Source of the DNA: Bacteroidales bacterium
GTDB taxonomy: Bacteria > Bacteroidota > Bacteroidia > Bacteroidales > UBA932
Assembly (NCBI GenBank): GCA_022648545.1
Contig: JALCMP010000001.1
Coordinates: 62,001-126,000 of the forward strand
Direction: 5' to 3'
Length of the DNA: 64,000 nucleotides
The translations under genes were made by a program, and so were the position numbers. The stretch's first letter is position 1. Each line of letters opens with the position of its first letter. This document shows positions 43,743 through 52,739 of this stretch, one piece after another. Under the pieces are notes generated by a model. The model made no database searches, was not told the origin of the DNA, and saw nothing but the letters and a program-made list of their open reading frames with translations.

Positions 43743-45566
43743 TCAGATCCTTGAGTTTTGAGGAATAAATATTATAACCGAACGTTTTCCGTCTCTCTCC
43801 TTGCGGACAATATAAGAACCTCCGAAAAAAGATACCAGCTGTTTATTTATTTCTTCAGACACGAATGCACGGGCTCCCGCGGCATTTTCCGTAATATTCG
43901 GAATATCGCCCACGGCTATGGTCAGGCCCGCGGTATCACGTAAAGAATCATAAGGCAGGCCGCTTATCTGCATAACCGATATTTTATATTTATCCAGAGA
44001 GCAAGATCTTCCTTTCCATTCACCCGGCATATATATCAAAATTCTGCACATCATTTCAAAAAATGCGTCGCCGTCCATATATGAAACGAAACCGGGACAG
44101 TCGTTTTGAAAAGAAACAGAATATGCATTCCCTCTTATCAAATTTGCCTCGGATACTGCGCGGGCCGTAATTTCGGCAATATCCACATAGGACGCATTAT
44201 AAACGTTCTTACCGCATTGCAGGCGGGAAAGCAATAAAACATCATTCATATAATCGGATAATAAAGATGTAAGATAATTAATCCTCAAACTGTCGTCATA
44301 CTTTTCCACGAGTCGCCCGGAGTGGAAATTAGCTACTGAAAATGCACACTTGAAGATTTGCTCCACCGGCTCTTCCAGAGCTTTAGATATTCTCACAAGC
44401 AGTTTCTCTTTATTTCTGTTGATTCTCTGTGCCTTTTCGGAATAATGCTTTATTTCTGCATCCTTACTCTTTACGAAACGGTTCATATTTCTCAGGATGG
44501 AATAAAACACGAATATGAAAATAAAAGCTGCAATAAGAAGGAAAAGCACGCGCATAATCCTGGCATTATTCATCTTTCTTATTTCCAACTTCTTCTCATC
44601 CAGACCATACCTTTCCCTTATCCTCCTTACGCAGTTTACAACTGCGACCATATTTGCGGAATCCCTCATCCTGAAAAGTTTGAAATATGTCCTTGCAGCA
44701 CCGTCATAATCATTAAGACGGGCCCGGATCTCGGCTTCATACCGCAGGTACCTTAATCTGTTTTTGGGACTGTTCCTTATGACAGGCAACATCTTGCGAT
44801 ATATATCCATAGCGCCCTTATAATCGCCCAAGGCTATATCATACTCTGTCATAAGAGAATAATAGCCTACCGGATATTTGCGATAACCTCTTCTTCCGAA
44901 ATACAGCCTGAGGCTGTCGAGGTATTTACCGGCCTCCGTAATATTGCCGGTACTCAAAAAATAATCTGCATAAACCTGATAACAATATGAAACCGACAGG
45001 GTATCCCGCCCTCTGTTCCTCATATTATATTCCTTCAGTATTTTTTCATATAAGCAAGACGTCCTGTACGCATCATTTTTCCTTCCGGCCGATTCATAAC
45101 ACATTATCATATTCCTTACTACCCGGATTACAAGAGGTCTGGGCGAAATATCTGCGAGTTCAGAATATGCCCTGCAGGAATAATCCGCAGCTTTCTCATA
45201 CATGTTGAGACGGAAATTGATTATTGAAAGCAACAAATATCCCTTTACAAGTCCGTATTCGCTTTCTACGCTCCCGGCAAGTTCAATATTTCCGGAAACA
45301 TCCCTAACGGCATCTTCCATATTCATATTACGGACTAGCAACTCAGAATAAAGATAGCAGACCCTGAAATACTTTTCATAATCTTCCTTGTCCCTGCATA
45401 GATTACGCATCCGTGAAACATACAAACGAATACCGTGGGGATCCTTCTTATGATAAAAGGACAGAACACTGTCGGCATAAGAGACCAGAGCGGAATGTCC
45501 GGCAAATAAAGAAGAATATGAAAACAGGAGTAAAACGGCCGGTATGATTCTTACTATCTTTCGCAT
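43743..45566 (-). CDS. TPR membrane protein with degenerate histidine kinase region (pseudokinase)
   Basis: 607 residues with signal peptide MRKIVRIIPAVLLLFSYSSLFA, then a periplasmic helical TPR-like sensor region (about 30-320), a membrane segment RVLFLLIAAFIFIFVFYSIL (about 339-358), a coiled linker, and a kinase-like cytoplasmic part. Against its neighbour, the H box MSHEIRTPL aligns with ISKALEEPV, so the phospho-acceptor His is Lys395. The N box is replaced by DGDAFFEMMCRILIYMP without the Asn. The DxGxG and GxGLGL loops are missing; only a remnant (QLVSFFGGSYIV) remains. It should not autophosphorylate. The stop codon of the active kinase lies 3 nt before its ATG, so the two are co-expressed and may form a heterodimer. 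Confidence 0.85.
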   Translation of the reverse strand: MRKIVRIIPAVLLLFSYSSLFAGHSALVSYADSVLSFYHKKDPHGIRLYVSRMRNLCRDKEDYEKYFRVCYLYSELLVRNMNMEDAVRDVSGNIELAGSVESEYGLVKGYLLLSIINFRLNMYEKAADYSCRAYSELADISPRPLVIRVVRNMIMCYESAGRKNDAYRTSCLYEKILKEYNMRNRGRDTLSVSYCYQVYADYFLSTGNITEAGKYLDSLRLYFGRRGYRKYPVGYYSLMTEYDIALGDYKGAMDIYRKMLPVIRNSPKNRLRYLRYEAEIRARLNDYDGAARTYFKLFRMRDSANMVAVVNCVRRIRERYGLDEKKLEIRKMNNARIMRVLFLLIAAFIFIFVFYSILRNMNRFVKSKDAEIKHYSEKAQRINRNKEKLLVRISKALEEPVEQIFKCAFSVANFHSGRLVEKYDDSLRINYLTSLLSDYMNDVLLLSRLQCGKNVYNASYVDIAEITARAVSEANLIRGNAYSVSFQNDCPGFVSYMDGDAFFEMMCRILIYMPGEWKGRSCSLDKYKISVMQISGLPYDSLRDTAGLTIAVGDIPNITENAAGARAFVSEEINKQLVSFFGGSYIVRKERDGKRSVIIFIPQNSRI

Positions 45567-45568
45567 GC

Positions 45569-47392
45569 TCAGACATAATTTATCAACGGCAGCGTCACTA
45601 CAAAGCGGGCACCCTTTATATAACTCCCGTCCAAAAAAATAGAGCCTCCCATCCTTTGAATTATATCACGGCAAATCGACAGTCCCAGTCCGAAGCCCTG
45701 CGTATATTCGTCGAGTTTGGCAAAACGTTCGAATATGAAATCTTTCTTGTCGGGGTCGATGCCGCATCCCGTATCTTCTACCGTAAAAACAGCGTCGGAT
45801 TTAGAATTTACAAGAACAAGTCTTATGCTGCCTTCGGATGTGAATTTATTTGCATTTACAAGCAGGTTCATAAGGACCTGTCTCAACCTGCGCTCATCGG
45901 AAACCATTAGGAGTTTCTCTTCTCCGGAGGAAAATTCGAACCGTGCGGTATGTAAATAAGAAGCCTCCATGGTACGTACGGCATGGCGGCACAGAGACAC
46001 TGCATCAAATGAAGAATAATGAAATTCCGGACCATTTTCCATTTCGGAAAGATCTTTCATATCCATAAAAAGACGTTTCATGTTCTCTGCATTTTCCATC
46101 AAATAACGGCAATATTCCCTGGCCTCCTTTTCATCTATTTCGCCGGACGAAAACAAAAGCTGGGAGAACCCCGACACGGCATTCAGAGGAGTTCTTATTT
46201 CATGGCTCATATCAGAAATAAAAAAATCTCTTTTCTTTACTGAATATTCCGCATTATATACTGCACAGTCCAATTTGCGACGCGACAGTTTTATCCTTTT
46301 AGTCTCTGAAAAAGTATAATAGCTCATAATAACCAGTAATATTATAAGGATCGTCACTCCGGATATTATATAAATCATGTACCTTTTTTTTGCAAGTTCC
46401 TCCCCGTAAATCATTGAATCCGATTCATATTTTCCATAGACATCCGCTATTTCCGCAAAATAGCCGGAATACTGCAGACTGTCGCTGCATGCAAGAGCCT
46501 TGTCGTACAATTTTACCGCCTTCTCCTTATTCCCCAAATGCATTTCCGCGGAAGCACATATCCTTGTAAAAAGCAAATATCTCTTATGACCGAGAGCATG
46601 TATATCCGCTTCCCCGTAAAAAGCCCTGAGGACCTTTTCATAATCGCCGAGAGCATAATCATAGCATGCTTTATATTGCACCAGAAAACACTGGAAGACA
46701 GCGCTGTCCATTAGTGCGGAAGCATATCGTACCGTCTCAAAATAATTTTTCCGTGCAGCCACGGTATCTCCGCCGCGCAGATGATGAAAAGAAGAAAGGG
46801 CTGCTATAATCATTTTCTGGGGCAAGGATGAAGTTTGAATATATTCCGGAGAATTCACCATAGAAAAAGACAGATCATCACGTATTTCCTTACCGGAACG
46901 GAAAGCACATTCTTCAATCCTCATGGTAAGATAAATAACAAGACCCCTTACGATTTCTGGACTTTCCCCGCCGGACAAATCAGGCAATTTTTTTTTCATT
47001 TCGCAAACCGCCGCAATATATGAATCGGCGGCCTGCTCATACATATCGTTAAAAAAAAGCACATCCGCCATGATAAGATCTCCGGCTATCTTTGCCATAC
47101 AATCGGCCGAAACCTTAGCTCCGGCCAGAATTTCGTCCTCAACAGATATTGCAAGCCGCATTTTCCCCGAGGATAACAAAAGATGTCCCTTTACATATTG
47201 CGACAGATAAAACAAATCGCCTTTTAAGTTCCGGGCATTATCTATATCGGTTATTATTTCTTCCGATTCCCGGTTGTCTACAATTCCGGCTTCGGACAAA
47301 AAGAACATTGCCGGCGAATTCGTCCGCTCTGCCTGAGGGAAGGCTACGGCCGGTGAGAAAAAAAGCATTAAGATAAGAAAAGGCAGCAGCAT
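45569..47392 (-). CDS. TPR-containing sensor histidine kinase
   Basis: 607 residues, with an N-terminal signal MLLPFLILMLFFSPAVAF, a periplasmic TPR-like region (about 30-325), one membrane helix (MIYIISGVTILIILLVIMSYY, about 339-359) and a complete cytoplasmic kinase. The H box FISDMSHEIRTPLN has His397. The N box RRLRQVLMNLLVNANKF has Asn513, the G1 box is VEDTGCGID (about 538-546), the F box FERFAKL, and the G2 box GFGLGLSIC (about 567-574). No receiver or DNA-binding domain is attached and no response regulator gene is nearby, so the partner is elsewhere. It is followed after 2 nt by a degenerate paralogue of exactly the same length. Confidence 0.93.
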   Translation of the reverse strand: MLLPFLILMLFFSPAVAFPQAERTNSPAMFFLSEAGIVDNRESEEIITDIDNARNLKGDLFYLSQYVKGHLLLSSGKMRLAISVEDEILAGAKVSADCMAKIAGDLIMADVLFFNDMYEQAADSYIAAVCEMKKKLPDLSGGESPEIVRGLVIYLTMRIEECAFRSGKEIRDDLSFSMVNSPEYIQTSSLPQKMIIAALSSFHHLRGGDTVAARKNYFETVRYASALMDSAVFQCFLVQYKACYDYALGDYEKVLRAFYGEADIHALGHKRYLLFTRICASAEMHLGNKEKAVKLYDKALACSDSLQYSGYFAEIADVYGKYESDSMIYGEELAKKRYMIYIISGVTILIILLVIMSYYTFSETKRIKLSRRKLDCAVYNAEYSVKKRDFFISDMSHEIRTPLNAVSGFSQLLFSSGEIDEKEAREYCRYLMENAENMKRLFMDMKDLSEMENGPEFHYSSFDAVSLCRHAVRTMEASYLHTARFEFSSGEEKLLMVSDERRLRQVLMNLLVNANKFTSEGSIRLVLVNSKSDAVFTVEDTGCGIDPDKKDFIFERFAKLDEYTQGFGLGLSICRDIIQRMGGSIFLDGSYIKGARFVVTLPLINYV

Positions 47393-47433
47393 AAAATCAA
47401 AAGGGAGATAGAGCGTAAAATTACGTAATAAAT

Positions 47434-47464
47434 TTTGCTTTACCGACCGTATGGCTTAATTTTA
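47434..47464 (+). promoter_or_regulatory. Promoter of the S9 peptidase gene
   Basis: TTTG (47434-47437), exactly 19 nt, then TAatTTTA (47457-47464), one mismatch. The predicted start near 47470 favours the ATG at 47506 over the one at 47479. Confidence 0.6.
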
Positions 47465-47505
47465 CATTATAAATTCTAATGCGACAACAGCAAATATCTG
47501 AAACA

Positions 47506-49647
47506 ATGGAAAAAATACTTACTATGGCAATAACAGGCATTCTGTTATCCGGATGCTCCGTAAGCGGAATAAAATCCGGAAATAACGGCACTACTGAAAT
47601 AGACAGGGAAAAAGTATCCGAAATCTCCGGCGGAAAATTCACCGCCGAAACCATGAGAAGAATGGGAGGAATATCGGATATAAGAATATCCCCGAACGGT
47701 AAAAAGATCCTTTACGGAGTAACCTATACAAATATAGGACTGAATAAAAGCAATAGGGAACTGTTTATAATAAACGCCGACGGCTCTTCCAGTTCCCGGC
47801 TCACATTTACCAGCGAATCGGAAGGCAACGCAAGATGGACCAAAGACGGAAAGAACATATTATTCCTGAGACATGGGCAAATATGGAAGGGAAGTATAGA
47901 AAAAAGGCCAGGCAAAAAGGATGAATCCGGCATTGTTTTCGAAATAGGAAATATCGTCAGGCTTACAGATTTTACTGAACCGGTAGAAGCCTTCGAATTA
48001 TCGCCGAAGGGAGACAAAATGATATACATGAGCGAAGTAAAATATGCTTCGGACCCGGCTGACGTGTATCCCGACCTAAAAAAGGCTAATGCACACATCG
48101 TAACAGATCTCATGTACAGGCATTGGGATCATTACGTAGAAACAGTGCCTCATACGTTCCTTACTGATTTTGATGAAAACTCGGGAAAAATAGCAGAAGG
48201 CAAAGATATTCTTAAAGATTCCGAAGATCCCGACTGGCGTCATTACGAATTACCGCTGCTGCCGTGGAACGGTCTGGAGCAGCTCAGTTTCTCCCCCGAC
48301 GAAACACACATAGCTTATTCATGCAAGAAACTCACCGGAAAACAATATGCCTTTTCCACAAACACTGATATATATTGGTACGACATCTCCGACGGCTCGG
48401 TAAAAAACCTGACGGAAGAGATGCCCGGATATGATACCAATCCTTCCGTTTCTCCGGACGGGAAATACCTGGCCTGGCTAAGTATGAGACGCGCGGGCTA
48501 CGAATCGGATAAAAGCCGCCTGTTCATCATGAATCTCGAAACCGGGGAGAAAAAAGAACTCTCTAAAGATTACAAGTATAACGTACAATCCATAACATGG
48601 AGCAAAAACTCCGGGGAAATATATTTCACATCCCTCATAAATGCAGTACAGGCAATCTGCATGTCGGACCTCTACGGAAAGATAAAAAGGATAACTCCCG
48701 ATTCTCTATGGTATGACTTCGACGAAGTTATGACCAGCGGCAAAGATCTTGTGGCTGTAAACAACAGCATGATGCGTCCGAACGAAATTGTTTCGATAAA
48801 TGCTTCCGACGGAAAAGTCAGGCAATTGACATTCGAGAACAGGGATATACTGGAAAAACTTGACACCCCTAAAATGGAACAACGCTGGATGACTACCGTC
48901 GACGGTAAAAAAATGCACACATGGGTAATATATCCGCCGCATTTCGATAAAACGAAAAAATACCCTGCCATATTAATATGCCTCGGAGGGCCCCAGAGCA
49001 CAAACAGCCAGCATTGGTCAACCAGATGGAACTACAGACTCATGGCGTCGCACGGATACATTGTAATACTTCCCAACAGACGCGGCACCACCGCCTTCGG
49101 TCAACCATGGTGCGAAGAGATTTCCGGAGATTATTGCGGACTTAACATACAGGATTATCTTACTGCCGCAGATGAAATGAAAAAAGAGCCGTATGTTGGA
49201 AAAATGGCAGCGGTAGGTGCAAGTTACGGAGGATATTCAATTTACTATCTGGCAGGCATGCACAAGAAAAGATTCGCTGCATTCATAGCGCACGCCGGGA
49301 TCTTCAATCAGGAACAGATGTACATGACGACCGAAGAAATGTGGTTCCCTACATGGGACAACGGAGGAGCTCCGTGGGACAATAATCCGACGGCCACAAG
49401 ACACTATTCGCATTCGCCTCATAAATTTATAAAGAACTGGGATACTCCGATAATGATTGTAGTAGGAGAAAAAGACTACAGGGTCCCTTACACGCAGGGC
49501 ATGGCAGCTTTCAACGCTGCAAGAATGATGGGAGTTCCGGCAAAAATGCTAATGTTCCCCAACGAAGGACACTGGGTGCTTAAACCGCAGAACTGCATAT
49601 TCTGGAACAGGGAATTCTTCGCATGGCTTGACAAATACTGCAAATAA
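47506..49647 (+). CDS. S9 family serine peptidase (prolyl oligopeptidase type), lipoprotein
   Basis: 713 residues from the ATG at 47506, chosen because it gives the lipoprotein signal MEKILTMAITGILLSGC (Cys17); an ATG nine codons earlier (47479) would sit close to the promoter. A WD40-like beta-propeller (about 45-420) with repeats such as ISDIRISPNGKKILYGV and NPSVSPDGKYLAWLSM precedes the alpha/beta-hydrolase domain. The catalytic Ser is in GASYGGYS, the Asp in VGEKDYRVPYTQG and the His in FPNEGHWV. This matches dipeptidyl-peptidase or acylaminoacyl-peptidase-like enzymes that trim peptides in the periplasm. It stands alone, divergent from the kinase pair, and ends at a terminator. Confidence 0.94.
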   Translation: MEKILTMAITGILLSGCSVSGIKSGNNGTTEIDREKVSEISGGKFTAETMRRMGGISDIRISPNGKKILYGVTYTNIGLNKSNRELFIINADGSSSSRLTFTSESEGNARWTKDGKNILFLRHGQIWKGSIEKRPGKKDESGIVFEIGNIVRLTDFTEPVEAFELSPKGDKMIYMSEVKYASDPADVYPDLKKANAHIVTDLMYRHWDHYVETVPHTFLTDFDENSGKIAEGKDILKDSEDPDWRHYELPLLPWNGLEQLSFSPDETHIAYSCKKLTGKQYAFSTNTDIYWYDISDGSVKNLTEEMPGYDTNPSVSPDGKYLAWLSMRRAGYESDKSRLFIMNLETGEKKELSKDYKYNVQSITWSKNSGEIYFTSLINAVQAICMSDLYGKIKRITPDSLWYDFDEVMTSGKDLVAVNNSMMRPNEIVSINASDGKVRQLTFENRDILEKLDTPKMEQRWMTTVDGKKMHTWVIYPPHFDKTKKYPAILICLGGPQSTNSQHWSTRWNYRLMASHGYIVILPNRRGTTAFGQPWCEEISGDYCGLNIQDYLTAADEMKKEPYVGKMAAVGASYGGYSIYYLAGMHKKRFAAFIAHAGIFNQEQMYMTTEEMWFPTWDNGGAPWDNNPTATRHYSHSPHKFIKNWDTPIMIVVGEKDYRVPYTQGMAAFNAARMMGVPAKMLMFPNEGHWVLKPQNCIFWNREFFAWLDKYCK

Positions 49648-49664
49648 GAACAGAACGTATACTG

Positions 49665-49707
49665 AAAAAAGGGAAACCCCGCGGCTACACCGGGCTTCCC
49701 TTTTTTT
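49665..49707 (+). terminator. Terminator after the S9 peptidase gene
   Basis: AAAAAAGGGAAaCCCCG / CGGGcTTCCCTTTTTTT with a loop of about 8 nt. A and T runs on both sides make it potentially bidirectional. Confidence 0.85.
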
Positions 49708-49738
49708 GTGTACTAAAACCTAAACCTACATAAAGAAG

Positions 49739-49801
49739 ATGCAAAATAATGTTATTTTGTTGCATAAGATCTATAAGAAACATTATTTTTTTATAGATCT
49801 T
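49739..49801. repeat. Two adjacent inverted repeats at the 3' end of the lolC/E-like gene
   Basis: CAAAATAA-TG-TTATTTTG (49742-49759) is a perfect 8-bp palindrome, and AAGATCTATAA (49766-49776) / TTATAGATCTT (49791-49801) is a perfect 11-bp inverted repeat with a 14-nt loop. The second spans the stop codon of the minus-strand permease gene. Together they could fold as a 3' structure that terminates or stabilises that transcript. Neither has a classical T run directly after the stem. Confidence 0.55.
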
Positions 49802-50991
49802 ACGGGAATACCGGCTATAGCATAGCCTATGGCAGCCACACCGGCAAAAGTAATAAGGATATCGGCAATATGAATATCAACCGGATAAGAAGAAATAATC
49901 ATGCTGCCGGGAATGGAAATCACTCCGAATTTCTGCTGAACAAGACACAGTATGACACCCGTAAGTACACCTGACAATGCTCCTATAACTGAAATTAGCC
50001 ATCCCTGCATAAGAAAGATCCTTCTGATTACCGGAGGACGGACTCCCATTGCCGATAACGTTGCGATATCTTCTTTTTTATCTATTATAAGCATGGACAT
50101 AGAACTTAGAATATTAACGGATACGACCATGATAACAATAAAAAGGATGATGTAAACTGCAAACTTCTCCGTTTTCATCATCTTGTAAAGCACCGCGTTC
50201 TGGGCATATTTATCCTTTACCTCATATTTTGCATTATCGAACAGACCGTATATCTTCTCCCGCAAAACTCCGCTTTTCACTGCATTGCCGCCGAAAACGA
50301 AAATTTCAAGAGATGTTACGGTAGAATCGGCATAATCTAAAAGTTTTCTGGCGACCCTAAGAGGAACGAACATAGTCGTTTTGTCAAAATCATTATTCAG
50401 CGATATTAATCCTCCCGGAAAAATTTGTTCCTCGTTAAGTCCTGACATAGGATCGAGAGGCGATATTGCGGACAGCCTGTTGGGAAAATACAATTTTACG
50501 GGCGATACGAATCCTGCTTTCAGTCTCAGCATTCCGGCAAGTCTTGAGCCCATAACCGTTTCGTTTATGTCTCCTTTCCTTACTTCGAATCGCCCTTCCA
50601 CCATATGCTTTTCAAGTCCCGGAACTTCCCCATAGGAATCAGGAATCCCTTTCATTTGTGCTATCGCCTGATTATCCCCGTACTTTACGAAAACGTTTTC
50701 TGATACGACTTCGAACACATGGACTCCTTCGATATTTTCCAGGGAATCCGCAATCGAACGGGAATACGAAAAAGTCTTTCCTGCGGAAGGCAATACCATA
50801 TAATTAGGTTCATAAGGCTCGTACATTCCCTTCACAAGAGTATTGAAGCCATTATATACCGACAATATAACAATAAGAGACATACTCCCGAGAAATATCC
50901 CTATTCCGCATATCAGGGATATTATATTAATTATATTGTGCTTTTTCCTGGCAAACAGATATCTTGCGGCTATGAAAGCGGGAAGGTTCAT
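49783..50991 (-). CDS. LolC/LolE-like ABC transporter permease (FtsX/MacB family)
   Basis: This 402-residue inner-membrane permease has one N-terminal membrane helix (INIISLICGIGIFLGSMSLIVIL, after the amphipathic FIAARYLFARKKHNIIN typical of LolC/E), a large periplasmic domain (about 45-270), and three C-terminal helices (FAVYIILFIVIMVVSVNILSS, GWLISVIGALSGVLTGVILC, ILITFAGVAAIGYAIAGIP). Proteins of this type work with a LolD-like ATPase to extract lipoproteins from the inner membrane for transport to the outer membrane. No ATPase gene is adjacent. It starts 4 nt after rbfA and belongs to the tyrS-rbfA operon. LolC/E is the best guess; MacB-type export is possible. Confidence 0.88.
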   Translation of the reverse strand: MNLPAFIAARYLFARKKHNIINIISLICGIGIFLGSMSLIVILSVYNGFNTLVKGMYEPYEPNYMVLPSAGKTFSYSRSIADSLENIEGVHVFEVVSENVFVKYGDNQAIAQMKGIPDSYGEVPGLEKHMVEGRFEVRKGDINETVMGSRLAGMLRLKAGFVSPVKLYFPNRLSAISPLDPMSGLNEEQIFPGGLISLNNDFDKTTMFVPLRVARKLLDYADSTVTSLEIFVFGGNAVKSGVLREKIYGLFDNAKYEVKDKYAQNAVLYKMMKTEKFAVYIILFIVIMVVSVNILSSMSMLIIDKKEDIATLSAMGVRPPVIRRIFLMQGWLISVIGALSGVLTGVILCLVQQKFGVISIPGSMIISSYPVDIHIADILITFAGVAAIGYAIAGIPVRSIKK

Positions 50992-50995
50992 CTCC

Positions 50996-51349
50996 CTATC
51001 CTTTTTTTAAAAGATCATCTATATGTTCGGCATAATCAAGAGTCGTATCCAGAACGAATATCAGTTCGGGGACTATCCTCAACTGCTTGCCTACCTCGTG
51101 TCCCAGTTCACCCCTTATGGCCTTCAGATTCTCCTCTATGGAAGACATTACGGCCGCTGCCTTTCCTGAAGGGAAAACACTTACATATACTTTTGCAACG
51201 GACAAATCGGGACTTATATCCACATCCATTACGGAAACCATGGCTCCGCCGAAAAAAGCCATGCCCTTCCTGCGTATTATTTCCGCCAGATCGCGCTGAA
51301 GCTCCCTGGATATCTTCAGCTGCCTTGTATTACCTCCGTTCATGCCCAA
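50996..51349 (-). CDS. rbfA: Ribosome-binding factor A
   Basis: This 117-residue 30S maturation factor has a single KH-like domain. Typical parts are TRQLKISRELQRDLAEIIRRKG, VMDVDISPDLSVAKVYVSVF, IRGELGHEVGKQLRIVPELIF and the C-terminal DTTLDYAEHIDDLL. The conserved start is about residue 7-10, so the N-terminal few residues (MGMNGGN) are variable; ATG at 51343 is an alternative. It lies between tyrS and the permease gene, with 4-10-nt gaps. Confidence 0.93.
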   Translation of the reverse strand: MGMNGGNTRQLKISRELQRDLAEIIRRKGMAFFGGAMVSVMDVDISPDLSVAKVYVSVFPSGKAAAVMSSIEENLKAIRGELGHEVGKQLRIVPELIFVLDTTLDYAEHIDDLLKKG

Positions 51350-51359
51350 TCCTCCTCTT

Positions 51360-52649
51360 TTATATGAATTTAAGAATAAAATAATTTTTCCTGCCCTTTT
51401 GCACCAATATATATTTACCGTTTATAAGAAACGAAGAATCCAATATGCCGTTAACATCCGTGTATTTATCTTTGTTTATACTCAACCCGTTGGCCTGTAT
51501 CATTTTGCGGCACTCTCCCTTGGATGGAAATACCGAAGTTTCAACGGCAAGCATCTCAAGTATTCCGGCCCCGAGTTTGCTTTTGTCGAGCTGAAACTGG
51601 GGAACTCCCTCAAAGACGGAAAGGAAAGTCCTTTCATCTAATTTCCTTAATATTTGCGATGTAGACTTCCCGAACAACATGCCGGAAGCAGTTACGGCGT
51701 TTTCATACTCGCTTACGCCATGAACCATAACCGTAATTTCACGTGCGAGTATTTTCTGGAGTACCCTCTTTTCGGGAGCCATCGAATGCTCTTTAATAGC
51801 CTCGTCTATTTCCTCCCGGCTGAGCATGGTAAATATCTTTACGTACTTTTCGGCATCTTTATCGCTGACGTTCAGCCAGAATTGATAAAAAGAATAAGGG
51901 GAAGTATATGCGGCGTCCAGCCATACGTTCCCCTTTTCGGTCTTTCCGAATTTTCCGCCGTCGGCCTTTGTTATAAGAGGGCATGTCATTGCAAATGCCT
52001 CACCCCCGGCCTTTCTTCTTATGAGTTCTGTTCCGGTGGTAATATTACCCCACTGATCGCTGCCCCCCATCTGCAGCTTGCAGTTTTCATGTGTATACAG
52101 ATAATAAAAATCATATGCCTGTACAAGCTGATATGAAAATTCGGTAAAAGACATACCCTCGCGCCCCTCTCCGTTCAGCCTTTTCTTCACCGAATCCTTG
52201 CTCATCATATAATTAACGGTAATATACTTGCCCACATCGCGAATAAAATCGAGAAAACTAAAATTTTTAAGCCAGTCGTAATTGTTAACCATAATGGCAG
52301 CATTAGGTTCTCCGGAATCAAAATCCAGAAATCTCGACAGCTGCTTCTTTATGCACTCCTGATTATGCCTAAGCGTCGGCTCGTCGAGAAGATTCCTTTC
52401 GGCGCTTTTCATGGAAGGATCACCTATCATTCCCGTTCCTCCGCCGACTACGGCTATAGGCCTGTGTCCGCAATTCTGAAGATGTTTAAGCATCATGATT
52501 CCCACGAGGTGACCGATATGCAGCGAGTCCGCGGTGGGGTCTATCCCAACGTAAGCCGAACAGAGCTCTTTCATAAGTTGTTCCTCGGTTCCGGGCATTA
52601 TGGAATAAATCATGCCCCTCCACTTCAATTCTTCGACAAAATTCTTCAT
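51360..52649 (-). CDS. tyrS: Tyrosyl-tRNA synthetase
   Basis: 429 residues from the ATG at 52649 ([13 protein letters not shown], the usual Bacteroidota N-terminus); an ATG five codons upstream (52664) is possible. The class I enzyme charges tRNA-Tyr. It has [20 protein letters not shown] with the HIGH motif, [26 protein letters not shown] and the KMSKS-equivalent [11 protein letters not shown]-terminal S4-like domain (about 365-429, [19 protein letters not shown]) binds the tRNA. It heads the operon with rbfA and the permease gene. Tyrosine supply is also sensed by the pheL attenuator in this window, through charged tRNA-Tyr. Confidence 0.96.
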   Translation of the reverse strand: MKNFVEELKWRGMIYSIMPGTEEQLMKELCSAYVGIDPTADSLHIGHLVGIMMLKHLQNCGHRPIAVVGGGTGMIGDPSMKSAERNLLDEPTLRHNQECIKKQLSRFLDFDSGEPNAAIMVNNYDWLKNFSFLDFIRDVGKYITVNYMMSKDSVKKRLNGEGREGMSFTEFSYQLVQAYDFYYLYTHENCKLQMGGSDQWGNITTGTELIRRKAGGEAFAMTCPLITKADGGKFGKTEKGNVWLDAAYTSPYSFYQFWLNVSDKDAEKYVKIFTMLSREEIDEAIKEHSMAPEKRVLQKILAREITVMVHGVSEYENAVTASGMLFGKSTSQILRKLDERTFLSVFEGVPQFQLDKSKLGAGILEMLAVETSVFPSKGECRKMIQANGLSINKDKYTDVNGILDSSFLINGKYILVQKGRKNYFILKFI

Positions 52650-52686
52650 TTTATTATCCGTCAAGTTCCTTATAATATAACAGGCG

Positions 52687-52694
52687 CAAAGATA
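52687..52694 (-). promoter_or_regulatory. -7 box (TAtcTTTG) of the tyrS operon
   Basis: CAAAGATA on the given strand, an exact match on the minus strand, 38 nt before the preferred tyrS ATG. Its -33 region would overlap the divergent -7 box at 52716. Confidence 0.55.
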
Positions 52695-52715
52695 ACCCTT
52701 TTTTGTTTTTATAAC

Positions 52716-52723
52716 TATCTTTG
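52716..52723 (+). promoter_or_regulatory. -7 box (TAtcTTTG) of the S37-like peptidase gene
   Basis: An exact match 17 nt before the ATG at 52740. TTTG at 52702-52705 is too close (10 nt) to be a standard -33 box. It is back to back with the tyrS promoter. Confidence 0.55.
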
Positions 52724-52739
52724 CCTAAAACGTATTTCA

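Noticed and set aside
51360-52649. T-box leader for tyrS
   Set aside because: The gap upstream of tyrS is too short for a T-box and has only promoter boxes.
52365-52739. An N-terminal extension of the S37-like peptidase frame into tyrS
   Set aside because: It is antisense to conserved tyrS, lies upstream of the promoter, and the signal peptide begins at the ATG at 52740.
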